From: Bacteroidales bacterium
GTDB lineage: Bacteria; Bacteroidota; Bacteroidia; Bacteroidales; UBA932
Length of the DNA: 59,627 nt
Assembly (NCBI GenBank): GCA_017962165.1
Contig: JAGCVW010000013.1
Location: 1 to 59,627 of the forward strand
Direction: 5' to 3'
In this document: positions 47,065-54,584 of the stretch, piece by piece
How positions within the stretch are numbered: position 1 is the stretch's first letter
Layout of the letters: each line of letters begins with the position of its first letter
Made by a program: the position numbers and the translations under genes
Notes under the pieces: generated by a model
Seen by the model: the letters and a program-made list of their open reading frames with translations, nothing else
What the model was told of the DNA's origin: nothing
The model's database searches: none

Positions 47065-48923
47065 AGATTGGTATCGAAATAGTCGGTTATTTTCTGGTAG
47101 AGGTAGACGCGCTCGAAGCCCATCATATTGTGCTCGGCCGAAGGGAAGGGGAAGTAGTCGACCTGTTTTCCGGCATTGATGCAGGCCTGCACGAAGCTCA
47201 GGGAGTGCTGCCAGACTACGGTATTATCCACTGCACCCTGGCATATTAGAAGTTTAGCCTTCAGCCTGTCGGCCTTGTCCTGAAGGCGGGTAAGAGCGAA
47301 GCCGTCGGGATTAGTCTTTTCCGTGTCCATGTAGCGCTCGCCGTACATGACTTCATACCAGCTCCAGTCGATTACCGGACCGCCTGCGACAGCGACCTTG
47401 AATAAGTCGGGGTAGGTCAGGGCCATGGTGATGGTCATGAAGCCGCCATAGCTCCAGCCGTGGATTCCGACGCGCTCGCGGTCTACCCACGGCTGGTCGA
47501 GAAGGCGGTTGATCCCGACCATCTGGTCTGCCATTTCGGCCTGACCGCAGAGGCGGTTGATGGCCTTTTCGTAGGCCGCGCCATGGTTCTGGGTCCCGCG
47601 GTTGTCCTGGACGTAGACTACGTAGCCTTTCTGTGCCATGAGGAGTTCCCACATGCGCACGCCGCCCAGCCAGCTGTCCTTGACCATCTGGGAGTGCGGT
47701 CCGCCGTAGACGTATATTATCAGGGGGTATTTCTTCGAGGGGTCGAAGCCCAGCGGTTTGTAGAGGCAGTAGTGGTTTTCGAACTGTCCGTCGGCCGAGG
47801 GGACGGTGCCGAATTCGATTTCGGGGACGGCGTAGTTTTCAAGGGGATCGTCGACTGTCTGCGGGGCTCCGGCAGTTTTGCCCTTCGCGCTGTAACGTTG
47901 GACCGCGCCGGGCATTGAAAAGCTGGTGTAGCAGTCTGTGATGCCGTTTTCCTTTATGAGGACGTTGTGCCAGCCGCGCTCTTTGGTGATGCGTTCGGGC
48001 TTGCCGATCTTGGATTTCGATGCTGTATTGCCGGGAGTGAGCTTGACCCTGAACAGGTGACGCTCTGCGGGGGAGACTTCGGCCGAATAGTAGTAGACGT
48101 AGCCGCCCTTGATGGTTATGAACTGTACATCGGCCTGCACGGGGGTGAGGCGTTTCAGGCCTCCGTCGAGATCGGCCAGGTAGATGCTTTTGAAACCATG
48201 GCGGTTATCAGTGAAATAGAGGAAAAGATTGTCGGAGACGCAGACCTGCGGGTCGTAGGGCTCAACCCAGGCTTCATTATGCTCTTCCAGGACTGTCTTT
48301 ATCAGATCTCCAGTAGCCGAGTCATAAAGGTTAAGGTGCATGTGGTGCTGGGTGCGGTCAAGCACCTGGGCGAGCAGTTTGTCTGAGCCCAGCCAACTTA
48401 CAGCGGCGATATACCTGTCGGGTCCGAAGTCGTTGATTTTCAGCTCTGTGGACTGGCGGGTTCCGGGGTCGTAGACATGGAGCTTAACCCTCTCGGATGC
48501 ACTGCCGTTCATGGGGTATCTGAGGGGCAGGAGACTGCCTGTGCTGATATCGAGAAGAGGGAACACGGGCACCAGGGATTCGTCCTTGGAATAGTAGGCG
48601 AGGCGCCTGCCGTCGGGCGAGGGAAACAGTCCGCCGTCGATGCCGAATTCGTTGCGGCTTACGCTTATTCCGTAGTGGATGTCTTCACTGTCTTGGGCTA
48701 TCCACACCGTATCGGCTCCTTCGAGAAAGAACACTCCCCGGCCTTCCTCGACCCTGTAGCGGGGTTCCTGTACGTCTGGCATGTCTATCCTCGGAAACAC
48801 GGGATAGACGCTGCGGTCGATGGTGGCCTCGGTCATGGTGAGGATCCTTCCCTGCGGATTTGTCTCCGGTCTTACTTCGATGACGCTGCCCAGGGCGAGG
48901 GCAATCAGAATGCTCAGTATCAT
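47061..48923 (-). CDS. S9 dipeptidyl peptidase IV-like protein
   Basis: Second prolyl-oligopeptidase-type enzyme in this window. The start is ATG 48923 (MILSILIALALGSV, a short signal peptide), 7 nt after a -7 box; the longer frame to 48959 would begin upstream of that promoter. The 620-residue product has a beta-propeller and an alpha/beta-hydrolase domain with Ser in HGWSYGGF (near 490), Asp in CQGAVDNT (near 566) and His in SAEHNMMG (near 598). It is translationally coupled to the M20 dipeptidase (4-nt overlap). The mRNA is probably leaderless or nearly so. Confidence 0.88.
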   Translation of the reverse strand: MILSILIALALGSVIEVRPETNPQGRILTMTEATIDRSVYPVFPRIDMPDVQEPRYRVEEGRGVFFLEGADTVWIAQDSEDIHYGISVSRNEFGIDGGLFPSPDGRRLAYYSKDESLVPVFPLLDISTGSLLPLRYPMNGSASERVKLHVYDPGTRQSTELKINDFGPDRYIAAVSWLGSDKLLAQVLDRTQHHMHLNLYDSATGDLIKTVLEEHNEAWVEPYDPQVCVSDNLFLYFTDNRHGFKSIYLADLDGGLKRLTPVQADVQFITIKGGYVYYYSAEVSPAERHLFRVKLTPGNTASKSKIGKPERITKERGWHNVLIKENGITDCYTSFSMPGAVQRYSAKGKTAGAPQTVDDPLENYAVPEIEFGTVPSADGQFENHYCLYKPLGFDPSKKYPLIIYVYGGPHSQMVKDSWLGGVRMWELLMAQKGYVVYVQDNRGTQNHGAAYEKAINRLCGQAEMADQMVGINRLLDQPWVDRERVGIHGWSYGGFMTITMALTYPDLFKVAVAGGPVIDWSWYEVMYGERYMDTEKTNPDGFALTRLQDKADRLKAKLLICQGAVDNTVVWQHSLSFVQACINAGKQVDYFPFPSAEHNMMGFERVYLYQKITDYFDTNL

Positions 48924-48929
48924 ATTACA

Positions 48930-48937
48930 CAAATATA
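48930..48937 (-). promoter_or_regulatory. -7 box of the S9-M20 peptidase operon
   Basis: The minus strand reads TATATTTG; its final G is 7 nt before the A of ATG 48923. No TTTG at -33. Confidence 0.65.
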
Positions 48938-48959
48938 TGAATTCTGGCGCGAAAATCAT

Positions 48960-48967
48960 TATCTTTG
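48960..48967 (+). promoter_or_regulatory. -7 box of the priA-like gene
   Basis: TATCTTTG, with its final G 7 nt before the A of ATG 48974. It is divergent from the peptidase promoter 22 nt to the left. Confidence 0.65.
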
Positions 48968-48973
48968 TTCTGA

Positions 48974-50476
48974 ATGGCCGCGAAGCTCTACATACAGGTT
49001 TGCCTTCCGCTCAGGCTGGATTTCCTTCCATGGTACAGCACCCGGGAGGAGGTCCGGATCGGGCAGAGGGTAAGCGTGCATTTTGCCCGGAGGGCCTATG
49101 TGGGAGTGGTGGTTTCCATAGGCGGCCAGCCGGATGTTGCCGCCGTCTATGCGATCGACTCAGCCGAGACTGGCCTTGCCGACATCAGCGAAGAAGAACT
49201 CCGGCTCTGGGAGTTCGTTTCTTCATATTATATGTGTACGCTGGGCGAGGTGTACAAGGCGGCCTATACTGCCGGGAAACTTCGTTTCGAGCAGACCACC
49301 GCCAGGATTGCGGCCAGGAAAAAGGCTGCACCCGCCGTGGAGCCGAAGGCGTTCCAGGAAGCGATTGACTTTGGGGACAAGCCGGTTTTGCTGCGCGGGA
49401 CGGACCGCGTGCCGTATTATCTCGACGAAATACGCAGGACGCTTGCTTCCGGTCGCCATGTCCTTATACTGGAGCCCGAGACTGATTTCGGCTTCAGCCT
49501 TCGGGATGCGCTTTCGCGCGCGCTTCGAGACCAGCTCATGTTTTACGGCGCCACCTCCGGGCAGAAGGAAAAGAGGGAAGTGATGGCTGCAGTTCGCGGA
49601 GGCGCCGGTCCGGTTGCCGTGATCGGAGTGCGTTCGACCGTGTTCCTGCCATGGCAGAACCTGGGCTTGGTGATTGTGGACGAAGAGCAGGACGCCTCCT
49701 TCAAGCAGAACGAACAGGTGCCGCATTACAACGGCCGCGATGTGGCCGCCATGCTTGCCCGTATCCACGGCGCCCGCCTTATACTCGGGTCTTCCTGCCC
49801 CTCGCTGGAGAGCCTCAGCAACTGCCTCAGCGGCAAGTATGAGATGGTCCGTGTGGGCGAGGTCCTGCCGGAAGTGGAGATAATCGACATCCCGGCCGAG
49901 CGCCGCAAACGCGGGATGGTAGGGAACTACTCACGCCGTGCGCTGGAAGAGATTGCCGCACTGCCTGCAGATGCCCTGGTGACCATAGTCCGCTGCTATC
50001 AGACTGAAGACGATGCTGCGGCAGAATTGAAGGAGGTGCTGCCCGGACGCGATCCCCAGCTGCTGACTCCGGCCGCCGCGCGCAAGTCCTCGTCGCACAG
50101 CGCGTTAACACTTGTACTTCAGGCAGACTCGCTGTTTGACCGGACAGACTTCAGGGCCGACGAGAAGGCGCTGCAGATGCTGTGCTCTATTCGCGCCCAT
50201 ACCGATAAACTCATCGTACAATGCGGCGCTGCGGCCCATCCCGTCTACAGGGCCCTGGCCGGTGACCGCGCTGCCCAGGATGCGGCTATCGCAGATTTGC
50301 TCTCCGAGCGAAAGACATATAAATTGCCTCCTTTCACCCGTCTCGTGGATATCCACGACAAACACGGCCTGGTCAAAAGGGAAGTCCTCCAACGCGACTC
50401 AAAACTCGCCGCGCGCAAGGCCGAACTGAAGCTCAAGTACGGCGCGCTTTACGCTTTCGACGTGGATCCGCTGTAA
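48974..50476 (+). CDS. priA: Degenerate primosomal protein N' (PriA) homologue
   Basis: PriA normally restarts collapsed replication forks. Homology is clear from PLRLDFLPWYSTREEVRIGQ at the N terminus, VRSTVFLPWQNLGLVIVDEE, NGRDVAAMLARIHGARLILG, TDFRADEKALQML and KLPPFTRLVDIHD. The helicase features are lost: the GxTGSGKT loop is replaced by RGTDRVPYY (near 141), DEEH has become DEEQ (near 235), the eight-Cys zinc-binding insert is missing, and the QVxGRAGR motif reads MLCSIRAH. At 500 residues it is about 300 short of normal. The frame is intact, so it may keep DNA- or protein-binding without ATPase activity. Its mRNA is probably leaderless. Confidence 0.82.
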   Translation: MAAKLYIQVCLPLRLDFLPWYSTREEVRIGQRVSVHFARRAYVGVVVSIGGQPDVAAVYAIDSAETGLADISEEELRLWEFVSSYYMCTLGEVYKAAYTAGKLRFEQTTARIAARKKAAPAVEPKAFQEAIDFGDKPVLLRGTDRVPYYLDEIRRTLASGRHVLILEPETDFGFSLRDALSRALRDQLMFYGATSGQKEKREVMAAVRGGAGPVAVIGVRSTVFLPWQNLGLVIVDEEQDASFKQNEQVPHYNGRDVAAMLARIHGARLILGSSCPSLESLSNCLSGKYEMVRVGEVLPEVEIIDIPAERRKRGMVGNYSRRALEEIAALPADALVTIVRCYQTEDDAAAELKEVLPGRDPQLLTPAAARKSSSHSALTLVLQADSLFDRTDFRADEKALQMLCSIRAHTDKLIVQCGAAAHPVYRALAGDRAAQDAAIADLLSERKTYKLPPFTRLVDIHDKHGLVKREVLQRDSKLAARKAELKLKYGALYAFDVDPL

Positions 50477-50502
50477 ATATTTGCCCTCCCTGGGCAAAAA
50501 AA

Positions 50503-50533
50503 TTTGGTGCGTAAATTATTTTATCTATCTTTG
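50503..50533 (+). promoter_or_regulatory. Promoter of tRNA-Glu
   Basis: TTTG (50503-50506), exactly 19 nt, then TATCTTTG (50526-50533): a perfect Bacteroidetes -33/-7 promoter. The box runs into GCAGTCCC, as in the tRNA-Val promoter. AGTCCC-AATC-GGGACT forms a small hairpin just before the tRNA. Confidence 0.88.
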
Positions 50534-50554
50534 CAGTCCCAATCGGGACTAACT

Positions 50555-50626
50555 GCTGGGTTCGTATAACGGTTAGTACTCGAGATTCTCAATCTCGCAA
50601 TAGGAGTTCGATTCTCCTACCCAGTA
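50555..50626 (+). tRNA. tRNA-Glu (anticodon CTC)
   Basis: Acceptor GCTGGGT pairs with ACCCAGT (a G-U pair at the end), the anticodon stem CGAGA/TCTCG encloses loop TTCTCAA (anticodon CTC), and the T arm is AGGAG-TTCGATT-CTCCT. The start TTCGTATAACGGTTAG resembles tRNA-Glu. The discriminator is A; CCA is not encoded. It reads GAG codons. Confidence 0.9.
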
Positions 50627-50630
50627 CATA

Positions 50631-50659
50631 AGGGATGGCCAATCGGTCATCCCTTTTTT
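50631..50659 (+). terminator. Terminator of tRNA-Glu
   Basis: GGGATGGCC-AATC-GGTCATCCC followed by six T, 5 nt after the tRNA. Confidence 0.9.
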
Positions 50660-50741
50660 CGTACACCAGAGGGCCGTTTCGTGTACCAAATGCCCGAAAT
50701 TACTCGGTTCGTACACCAGAGGGCCTGTTTTCGTACCAAAT
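50658..50741. repeat. Pair of 34-nt direct repeats, period 50
   Basis: Copies 50658-50691 and 50708-50741 both start TTCGTACACCAGAGGGCC and end GTACCAAAT. In copy 1 GTACAC pairs with GTGTAC across 14 nt; in copy 2 GTAC pairs with GTAC. The layout (two palindromic 30-34-nt units, period about 50, next to a tRNA) resembles 153-234 although the sequence differs. Confidence 0.75.
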
Positions 50742-50758
50742 CCTAGTTCACGGCATAC

Positions 50759-50793
50759 AAAAAAAGAATCGCCACCTTGTGACGACTCTTTTG
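50759..50793 (-). terminator. Terminator of rpmE
   Basis: On the minus strand AAAAGAGTCGTCAC pairs with GTGGCGATTCTTTTT, ending in a run of seven T, about 20 nt after the rpmE stop. Confidence 0.85.
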
Positions 50794-50811
50794 CATCCTA
50801 AACGCAAGAAC

Positions 50812-51063
50812 TTATTTCTTGCGGGCCTTGTATCTCTGATAGAACTGGTCAACGCGTCCGGCGGTGTCGATGATCTTCGTTTTGCCGGTGTAGAAGGGAT
50901 GAGAAGTGTTGGAAATCTCGACCTTCACGAGGGGGTACTCAACGCCTTCGATCTCGATGGTCTCCTTGGTGTTGACACACGAGCGGGTGATGAATACATC
51001 TTCGTTTGACATATCCTTGAAAGCTACAAGACGGTAGGTTTCGGGATGGATTCCTTTTTTCAT
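50812..51063 (-). CDS. rpmE2: 50S ribosomal protein L31, type B
   Basis: Ribosomal protein of the large subunit. The 83-residue product begins [20 protein letters not shown] and contains [14 protein letters not shown] and [11 protein letters not shown], all characteristic of L31. It lacks the CxxC zinc motif of the A type, so it is the zinc-independent B type. It has its own strong promoter and terminator, with a leader of about 25 nt. Confidence 0.95.
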   Translation of the reverse strand: MKKGIHPETYRLVAFKDMSNEDVFITRSCVNTKETIEIEGVEYPLVKVEISNTSHPFYTGKTKIIDTAGRVDQFYQRYKARKK

Positions 51064-51091
51064 TTTACACTAGTGTTTACTTAAGCGGCTG

Positions 51092-51122
51092 CAAATATAG
51101 AAAGATATTTCATCAAACCAAA
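51092..51122 (-). promoter_or_regulatory. Promoter of rpmE
   Basis: On the minus strand TTTG (51122-51119), exactly 19 nt, then TATATTTG (51099-51092). This is a complete -33/-7 pair, as expected for a ribosomal protein gene. Confidence 0.85.
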
Positions 51123-51132
51123 GATTATTTAC

Positions 51133-51140
51133 TAAATTTG
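51133..51140 (+). promoter_or_regulatory. -7 box of the glmM-like gene
   Basis: TAAATTTG; its final G is 7 nt before the A of ATG 51147. This spacing rules out the TTG at 51138 as start, since it overlaps the box. Confidence 0.65.
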
Positions 51141-51146
51141 CGTATT

Positions 51147-52568
51147 ATGACACTGATTAAATCCATCTCCGGCATCCGCGGAACAATCGGCGGCCCGGCA
51201 GGCGAAGGCCTCACCCCTATCGACATCGTCAAGTTCACTTACGCTTATTGCAAGACTCTCCCGAGCCGCAAGCCGGCGCCCAACAACGGCGGACGCTATA
51301 AAGTAGTAGTCGGCCGCGACGCCCGCATCAGCGGACAGATGGTCGAGCAGCTCGTCTGCGGAACCCTCATTTCCTGCGGAGTGGATGTAGTGAAATGCGG
51401 TTTTGCCAGCACCCCCACAACCGAACTTGCAGTGAGGTTTGCCGGCGCAGACGGGGGAATCATCCTCACCGCCTCGCACAACCCCCGTCAGTGGAACGCC
51501 CTGAAGCTCCTGAACGACAAGGGCGAGTTCCTTACCGCAGCGGAAGGCCAGGCTATACTCGACCTTGCGGCGAGCGAGGATTTCGACTTCGCCCCGGTGG
51601 ACAAGATCGGAACGATTACCGAGCACGACTATACCGACGAACATATCGACTCCGTCCTGGCCCTTGAGGCGGTGGACGTCCCCGCGATCAAGAAAGCGGG
51701 CTTCAAGGTAGTCCTGGATGCGGTCAACAGTGTCGGCAGCATCATCATGCCGCGCCTGCTCGAGCGCCTCGGAGTGGAGTGCATCACCATCAACGGAGAC
51801 CCGACCGGCGATTTCGCGCACAACCCTGAGCCACTCCCGGCGAACCTGATCGAACTGCGCGAGACCGTAGTGCGCGAGAAGGCCGACCTTGGAATCAGCG
51901 TTGACCCGGATGTGGACCGTCTTGCCCTGATCTGCGAGACCGGAGACCCGTTCGTGGAGGAGTACACCCTCGTCAGTGTGGCCGATTACCTGCTCGAGAG
52001 AGCGGAAAAGGCGGGCGTGATGCCGCGCAACACCGTTTCCAACCTCAGCTCGAGCCGCGCCTTGCGCGATGTGACCGAAGCCCATGGCGGCACCTATTAT
52101 GCAGCTGCCGTTGGCGAGGTAAACGTCACTACCAAGATGCATGCGGTTAACGCCCTTATCGGCGGCGAAGGCAACGGAGGCGTGATCTATCCCGCTTCCC
52201 ACTGCGGACGCGACGCCATGGTCGGCGTAGCCCTCTTCCTCAGCCACATAGCCCACAAGGGCATGAAAGTCAGCGAGTATAAGAAGACCCTTCATCCTTA
52301 CTTCATCGCAAAGAACAGGATCGATCTGCCCGACGCATCAGCAGTCGTGCCAGTGCTTGAGGCCCTCAAGGAGAAGTTCAAGAACGAGAAGATCAACACC
52401 ATAGACGGCGTGAAGATCGATTTCGAGGCCCAGAAGAAGTGGGTCCATCTCCGCAAGTCCAACACCGAGCCCATCATCAGGGTCTACAGCGAAGCTCCTA
52501 CTGAGGCAGATGCCGTAGCCCTTGGCGAAGAAATAGTCAAATTCGCCCTGGAACTCCTGGCAAAATAA
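51147..52568 (+). CDS. glmM: Phosphoglucosamine mutase-type phosphohexomutase
   Basis: Likely makes glucosamine 1-phosphate for UDP-GlcNAc and so for peptidoglycan. Start is ATG 51147 (MTLIKSISGIRGTIGG); 473 residues, close to GlmM length. The loops are VVGRDARISG, phosphoserine loop TASHNPRQWNALK (near 107), metal loop DPDVDRLAL (near 252), sugar loop GEGNGGVI, and phosphate loop RKSNTEPIIRVYSE. Its C terminus is followed 2 nt later by a DUF1343 muramidase-like gene, which supports a wall-related role. A phosphomannomutase function cannot be excluded. The mRNA is probably leaderless. Confidence 0.85.
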   Translation: MTLIKSISGIRGTIGGPAGEGLTPIDIVKFTYAYCKTLPSRKPAPNNGGRYKVVVGRDARISGQMVEQLVCGTLISCGVDVVKCGFASTPTTELAVRFAGADGGIILTASHNPRQWNALKLLNDKGEFLTAAEGQAILDLAASEDFDFAPVDKIGTITEHDYTDEHIDSVLALEAVDVPAIKKAGFKVVLDAVNSVGSIIMPRLLERLGVECITINGDPTGDFAHNPEPLPANLIELRETVVREKADLGISVDPDVDRLALICETGDPFVEEYTLVSVADYLLERAEKAGVMPRNTVSNLSSSRALRDVTEAHGGTYYAAAVGEVNVTTKMHAVNALIGGEGNGGVIYPASHCGRDAMVGVALFLSHIAHKGMKVSEYKKTLHPYFIAKNRIDLPDASAVVPVLEALKEKFKNEKINTIDGVKIDFEAQKKWVHLRKSNTEPIIRVYSEAPTEADAVALGEEIVKFALELLAK

Positions 52569-52570
52569 TA

Positions 52571-53635
52571 ATGTTCAGTTTCAGGACAACCCCGATAGAA
52601 GAACAACTCGACCGCGGCCTTTTACAGGGCCGCGTGGGTTGTCTGTGCACCCAGAACTGCTTCGACACCTCGACCGGCAAGTATCTCTACGATATATTCA
52701 GGCAGAGAGGCAACCTTGTCAGGCTGTTCCAGCCTTCCGGGACCGAACTTACCCCGGGAACCAACCACATAGAGTTCGGCCAGGAGGATCTGGAAGAACT
52801 TGATGCGCTGGTAGTCGAGATTCAGGATGTCGGGACCCGCTACTTCAATTTCACGCGCGACGTGATGCGTCTGCTCTCTACCCGTGCTCGCATGGAAGAA
52901 GGCCCGTCGATATACATAGTCGACCATTTCAATCCCGCAGGGCGCAGCGTCGAGGGAACGATCCCGGCAGTCGACTCGGATATCTGGACGCCCAAAGTGG
53001 CGCACCGCCATGGCCTTACGCTGGGCGAACTCTGCAGCCTTTATGTCGACGAAATCGGGGCCCGTTTCCCCCTCCATGTGATTTCGGCGGAGACCAACCG
53101 CTCGTCGGCCGACATCATGCCGTGGACCATCGCCCCGTCATCCGACCTTCCGAGCCTGTTCTCTGCATACATGTACAGCGGCGGAGGCCTGTGGAACAAC
53201 ACTACTGTCACGCCGGCAATCGGTACGGCGCGGCCGTATGAATACATAGGAGCCCCATGGCTCCGGCCGGATTCGGTCGCCGCGCCGCCGTGCCCCGACG
53301 GCGTGATCATGCGCCCGTGTTCCTTCACCCCCTCCGCCGGACGTTATGCCGGCGAAAGATGTCTGGGGTACCAGATCATCCTCAAGCCCGAAGCAAGATA
53401 TCACTCTTTGCTGCACACTCTGGAACTGATGCGCTACTTGGCCGACCATTATTCCCAGTTCGAGATGCTCCCGCAGCTCCACGTCAAGGTCGCCGACCCG
53501 GTGATCAGCGAATACCTCCGCGGCGGAATCACCTTCGACATAGTCCAGGAACACGTCAAAGCCGAAGAGCAGAAGTGGATACGCAAAGCCAAGAGGTACG
53601 TCCTCTACGACGATCCGCCGGTAAGAATAAAATAA
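52571..53635 (+). CDS. DUF1343 family protein (NamZ-like, GH171)
   Basis: Relatives of this family (NamZ) are exo-beta-N-acetylmuramidases releasing MurNAc from peptidoglycan fragments. The 354-residue product has VEIQDVGTRYFNF, IVDHFNPAGRSVEGTIP and SGGGLWNNTTVTPAIGTARPYE, matching DUF1343 signatures. Length is slightly short and no signal peptide is visible, so it may act in the cytosol on recycled muropeptides. It is 2 nt from the glmM-like gene, consistent with wall recycling feeding amino-sugar metabolism (inference). Confidence 0.85.
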   Translation: MFSFRTTPIEEQLDRGLLQGRVGCLCTQNCFDTSTGKYLYDIFRQRGNLVRLFQPSGTELTPGTNHIEFGQEDLEELDALVVEIQDVGTRYFNFTRDVMRLLSTRARMEEGPSIYIVDHFNPAGRSVEGTIPAVDSDIWTPKVAHRHGLTLGELCSLYVDEIGARFPLHVISAETNRSSADIMPWTIAPSSDLPSLFSAYMYSGGGLWNNTTVTPAIGTARPYEYIGAPWLRPDSVAAPPCPDGVIMRPCSFTPSAGRYAGERCLGYQIILKPEARYHSLLHTLELMRYLADHYSQFEMLPQLHVKVADPVISEYLRGGITFDIVQEHVKAEEQKWIRKAKRYVLYDDPPVRIK

Positions 53636-53640
53636 CGACT

Positions 53641-53664
53641 AAGGCCCGCTTCACAGCGGGCCTT
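53641..53664 (-). terminator. Terminator-like hairpin shared by both strands
   Basis: AAGGCCCGCT-TCAC-AGCGGGCCTT is a perfect 10-bp stem. On the minus strand it is followed by AGTCGTTATTTTATT, and it would end the leftward small transcript. On the plus strand it ends the glmM-DUF1343 unit but lacks a U run. Confidence 0.75.
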
Positions 53665-53702
53665 AACGATTAGTTAGTAGTGTATTACCTTAAGAAGGTT
53701 AA

Positions 53703-53750
53703 TTATTGTTGGTTAGAATCCTTACGTGAGTAAGTTGAGTTGTTTATCAT
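53703..53750 (-). CDS. Candidate 15-residue small protein
   Basis: ATG at 53750 is 10 nt past the final G of the promoter box, so the leader would be only about 3-5 nt. The frame reads MINNSTYSRKDSNQQ and stops at TAA 53705-53703. The peptide is polar with no membrane or signal features. Evidence for translation is only its position; it may equally be incidental within a small RNA. Confidence 0.4.
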   Translation of the reverse strand: MINNSTYSRKDSNQQ

Positions 53751-53759
53751 TTCCGACGA

Positions 53760-53790
53760 CAAATATACATCAACTTTTCATATCCGCAAA
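53760..53790 (-). promoter_or_regulatory. Strong promoter of the small RNA
   Basis: On the minus strand TTTG (53790-53787), exactly 19 nt, then TATATTTG (53767-53760). The only other complete TTTG-N19-box pairs I found here drive tRNA-Glu and rpmE. The TTTG lies inside the imperfect palindrome GCAAAATATTTTTGC (53786-53800), which could be an operator. Confidence 0.8.
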
Positions 53791-53852
53791 ATATTTTTGC
53801 AAAAAAGTTGATTTTTTACGCTGTGGATTTTAAAAATATTTAAAAACGTAAG

Positions 53853-54530
53853 CTATTTGTCGAGTAATTCGGGCCTTAGCTCGCGGGTGCGGGCAAGAGC
53901 CTGCTCGTCCTGCCAGGCCTGAATCAGCTTGGGATTGCCGCTGAGGAGCACTTCGGGAACCTTCCAGCCGTTGAATTCCGCGGGTCTTGTATACACTGGA
54001 GGAGACAGGAGATCGTCCTGGAAAGAATCGGAAAGCGCCGAGGTTTCGTCGGTAAGGGCTCCGGGAATCAGGCGGACGATGGCGTCTGCCAGACGGGCGG
54101 CGGGGATTTCTCCTCCGCTCACCACATAATTGCCTACAGAGATTTCGCGCGTAATAAGATGTTCTCGGATGCGGTGGTCGATACCCTTGTAGTGGCCGCA
54201 GAGAATGATGATGTTCCCGAGGAGCGACAGGGAATTGGCTATGCCCTGGTCAAGTATCTCTCCGTCGGGGGACATGTAGATGATTTCGTCGTAGTCGCGC
54301 TCGGCCTTAAGTTCCTCTATCATCCTGAAGACGGGCTCCACCATCATCACCATGCCGGCGTCGCCGCCATATGAATAGTCGTCCACATTCTTGCGCGGAC
54401 CGATTCCGTACTTGCGGAGATTGTGGACATGGATCTCGACCAGGCCCTTCTTGATCGCCCGGCCGACTATGCTGTGTCCCAGGGGGCTTTCAAGGAGTTC
54501 AGGCACTACCGAAAGGATATCTATTCTCAT
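53853..54530 (-). CDS. trmD: tRNA (guanine-N1)-methyltransferase
   Basis: Methylates G37 of tRNAs to prevent frameshifting. The 225-residue product starts [16 protein letters not shown] and has the trefoil-knot SAM site motifs [28 protein letters not shown] and [15 protein letters not shown]. Length is normal. The ATG lies 5 nt after the -7 box, so its mRNA is probably leaderless. It stands alone here, not in the rpsP-rimM-trmD-rplS operon seen in many bacteria. Confidence 0.94.
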   Translation of the reverse strand: MRIDILSVVPELLESPLGHSIVGRAIKKGLVEIHVHNLRKYGIGPRKNVDDYSYGGDAGMVMMVEPVFRMIEELKAERDYDEIIYMSPDGEILDQGIANSLSLLGNIIILCGHYKGIDHRIREHLITREISVGNYVVSGGEIPAARLADAIVRLIPGALTDETSALSDSFQDDLLSPPVYTRPAEFNGWKVPEVLLSGNPKLIQAWQDEQALARTRELRPELLDK

Positions 54531-54534
54531 ACTG

Positions 54535-54542
54535 CAAAAATA
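54535..54542 (-). promoter_or_regulatory. -7 box of trmD
   Basis: The minus strand reads TATTTTTG; its final G is 5 nt before the A of ATG 54530. No TTTG at -33. Confidence 0.6.
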
Positions 54543-54554
54543 CCTAAATTTTGT

Positions 54555-54562
54555 TATATTTG
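54555..54562 (+). promoter_or_regulatory. -7 box of the DUF349 gene
   Basis: TATATTTG lies 23 nt before ATG 54585, divergent from the trmD box 12 nt to the left. Confidence 0.6.
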
Positions 54563-54584
54563 TAGGCTTTATAAATCATTTGAT

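Larger units (their letters stand above)
53641..53755 (-). ncRNA. Candidate small RNA of about 115 nt
   Basis: This intergenic strand has a complete promoter (53790-53760), a predicted start near 53755 and a strong hairpin ending at 53641. No annotated gene lies on this strand between trmD's stop (53853) and the opposite gene's end. It contains a 15-codon ORF (53750-53703), a small hairpin ACCTT-CTT-AAGGT (53701-53689), and an unstructured stretch rich in ACTA before the final hairpin. It could be a regulatory RNA, a small-protein mRNA, or both. Its function is unknown. Confidence 0.6.

Noticed and set aside
48924-48959. Upstream start of the second S9 peptidase
   Set aside because: It lies on the far side of the -7 box at 48937-48930; the signal peptide begins at ATG 48923.
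50477-50502. Terminator of the priA-like gene
   Set aside because: TTTGCCC-TCCCT-GGGCAAA can pair, but on the plus strand it is followed by A and not T, so it does not look like an intrinsic terminator.
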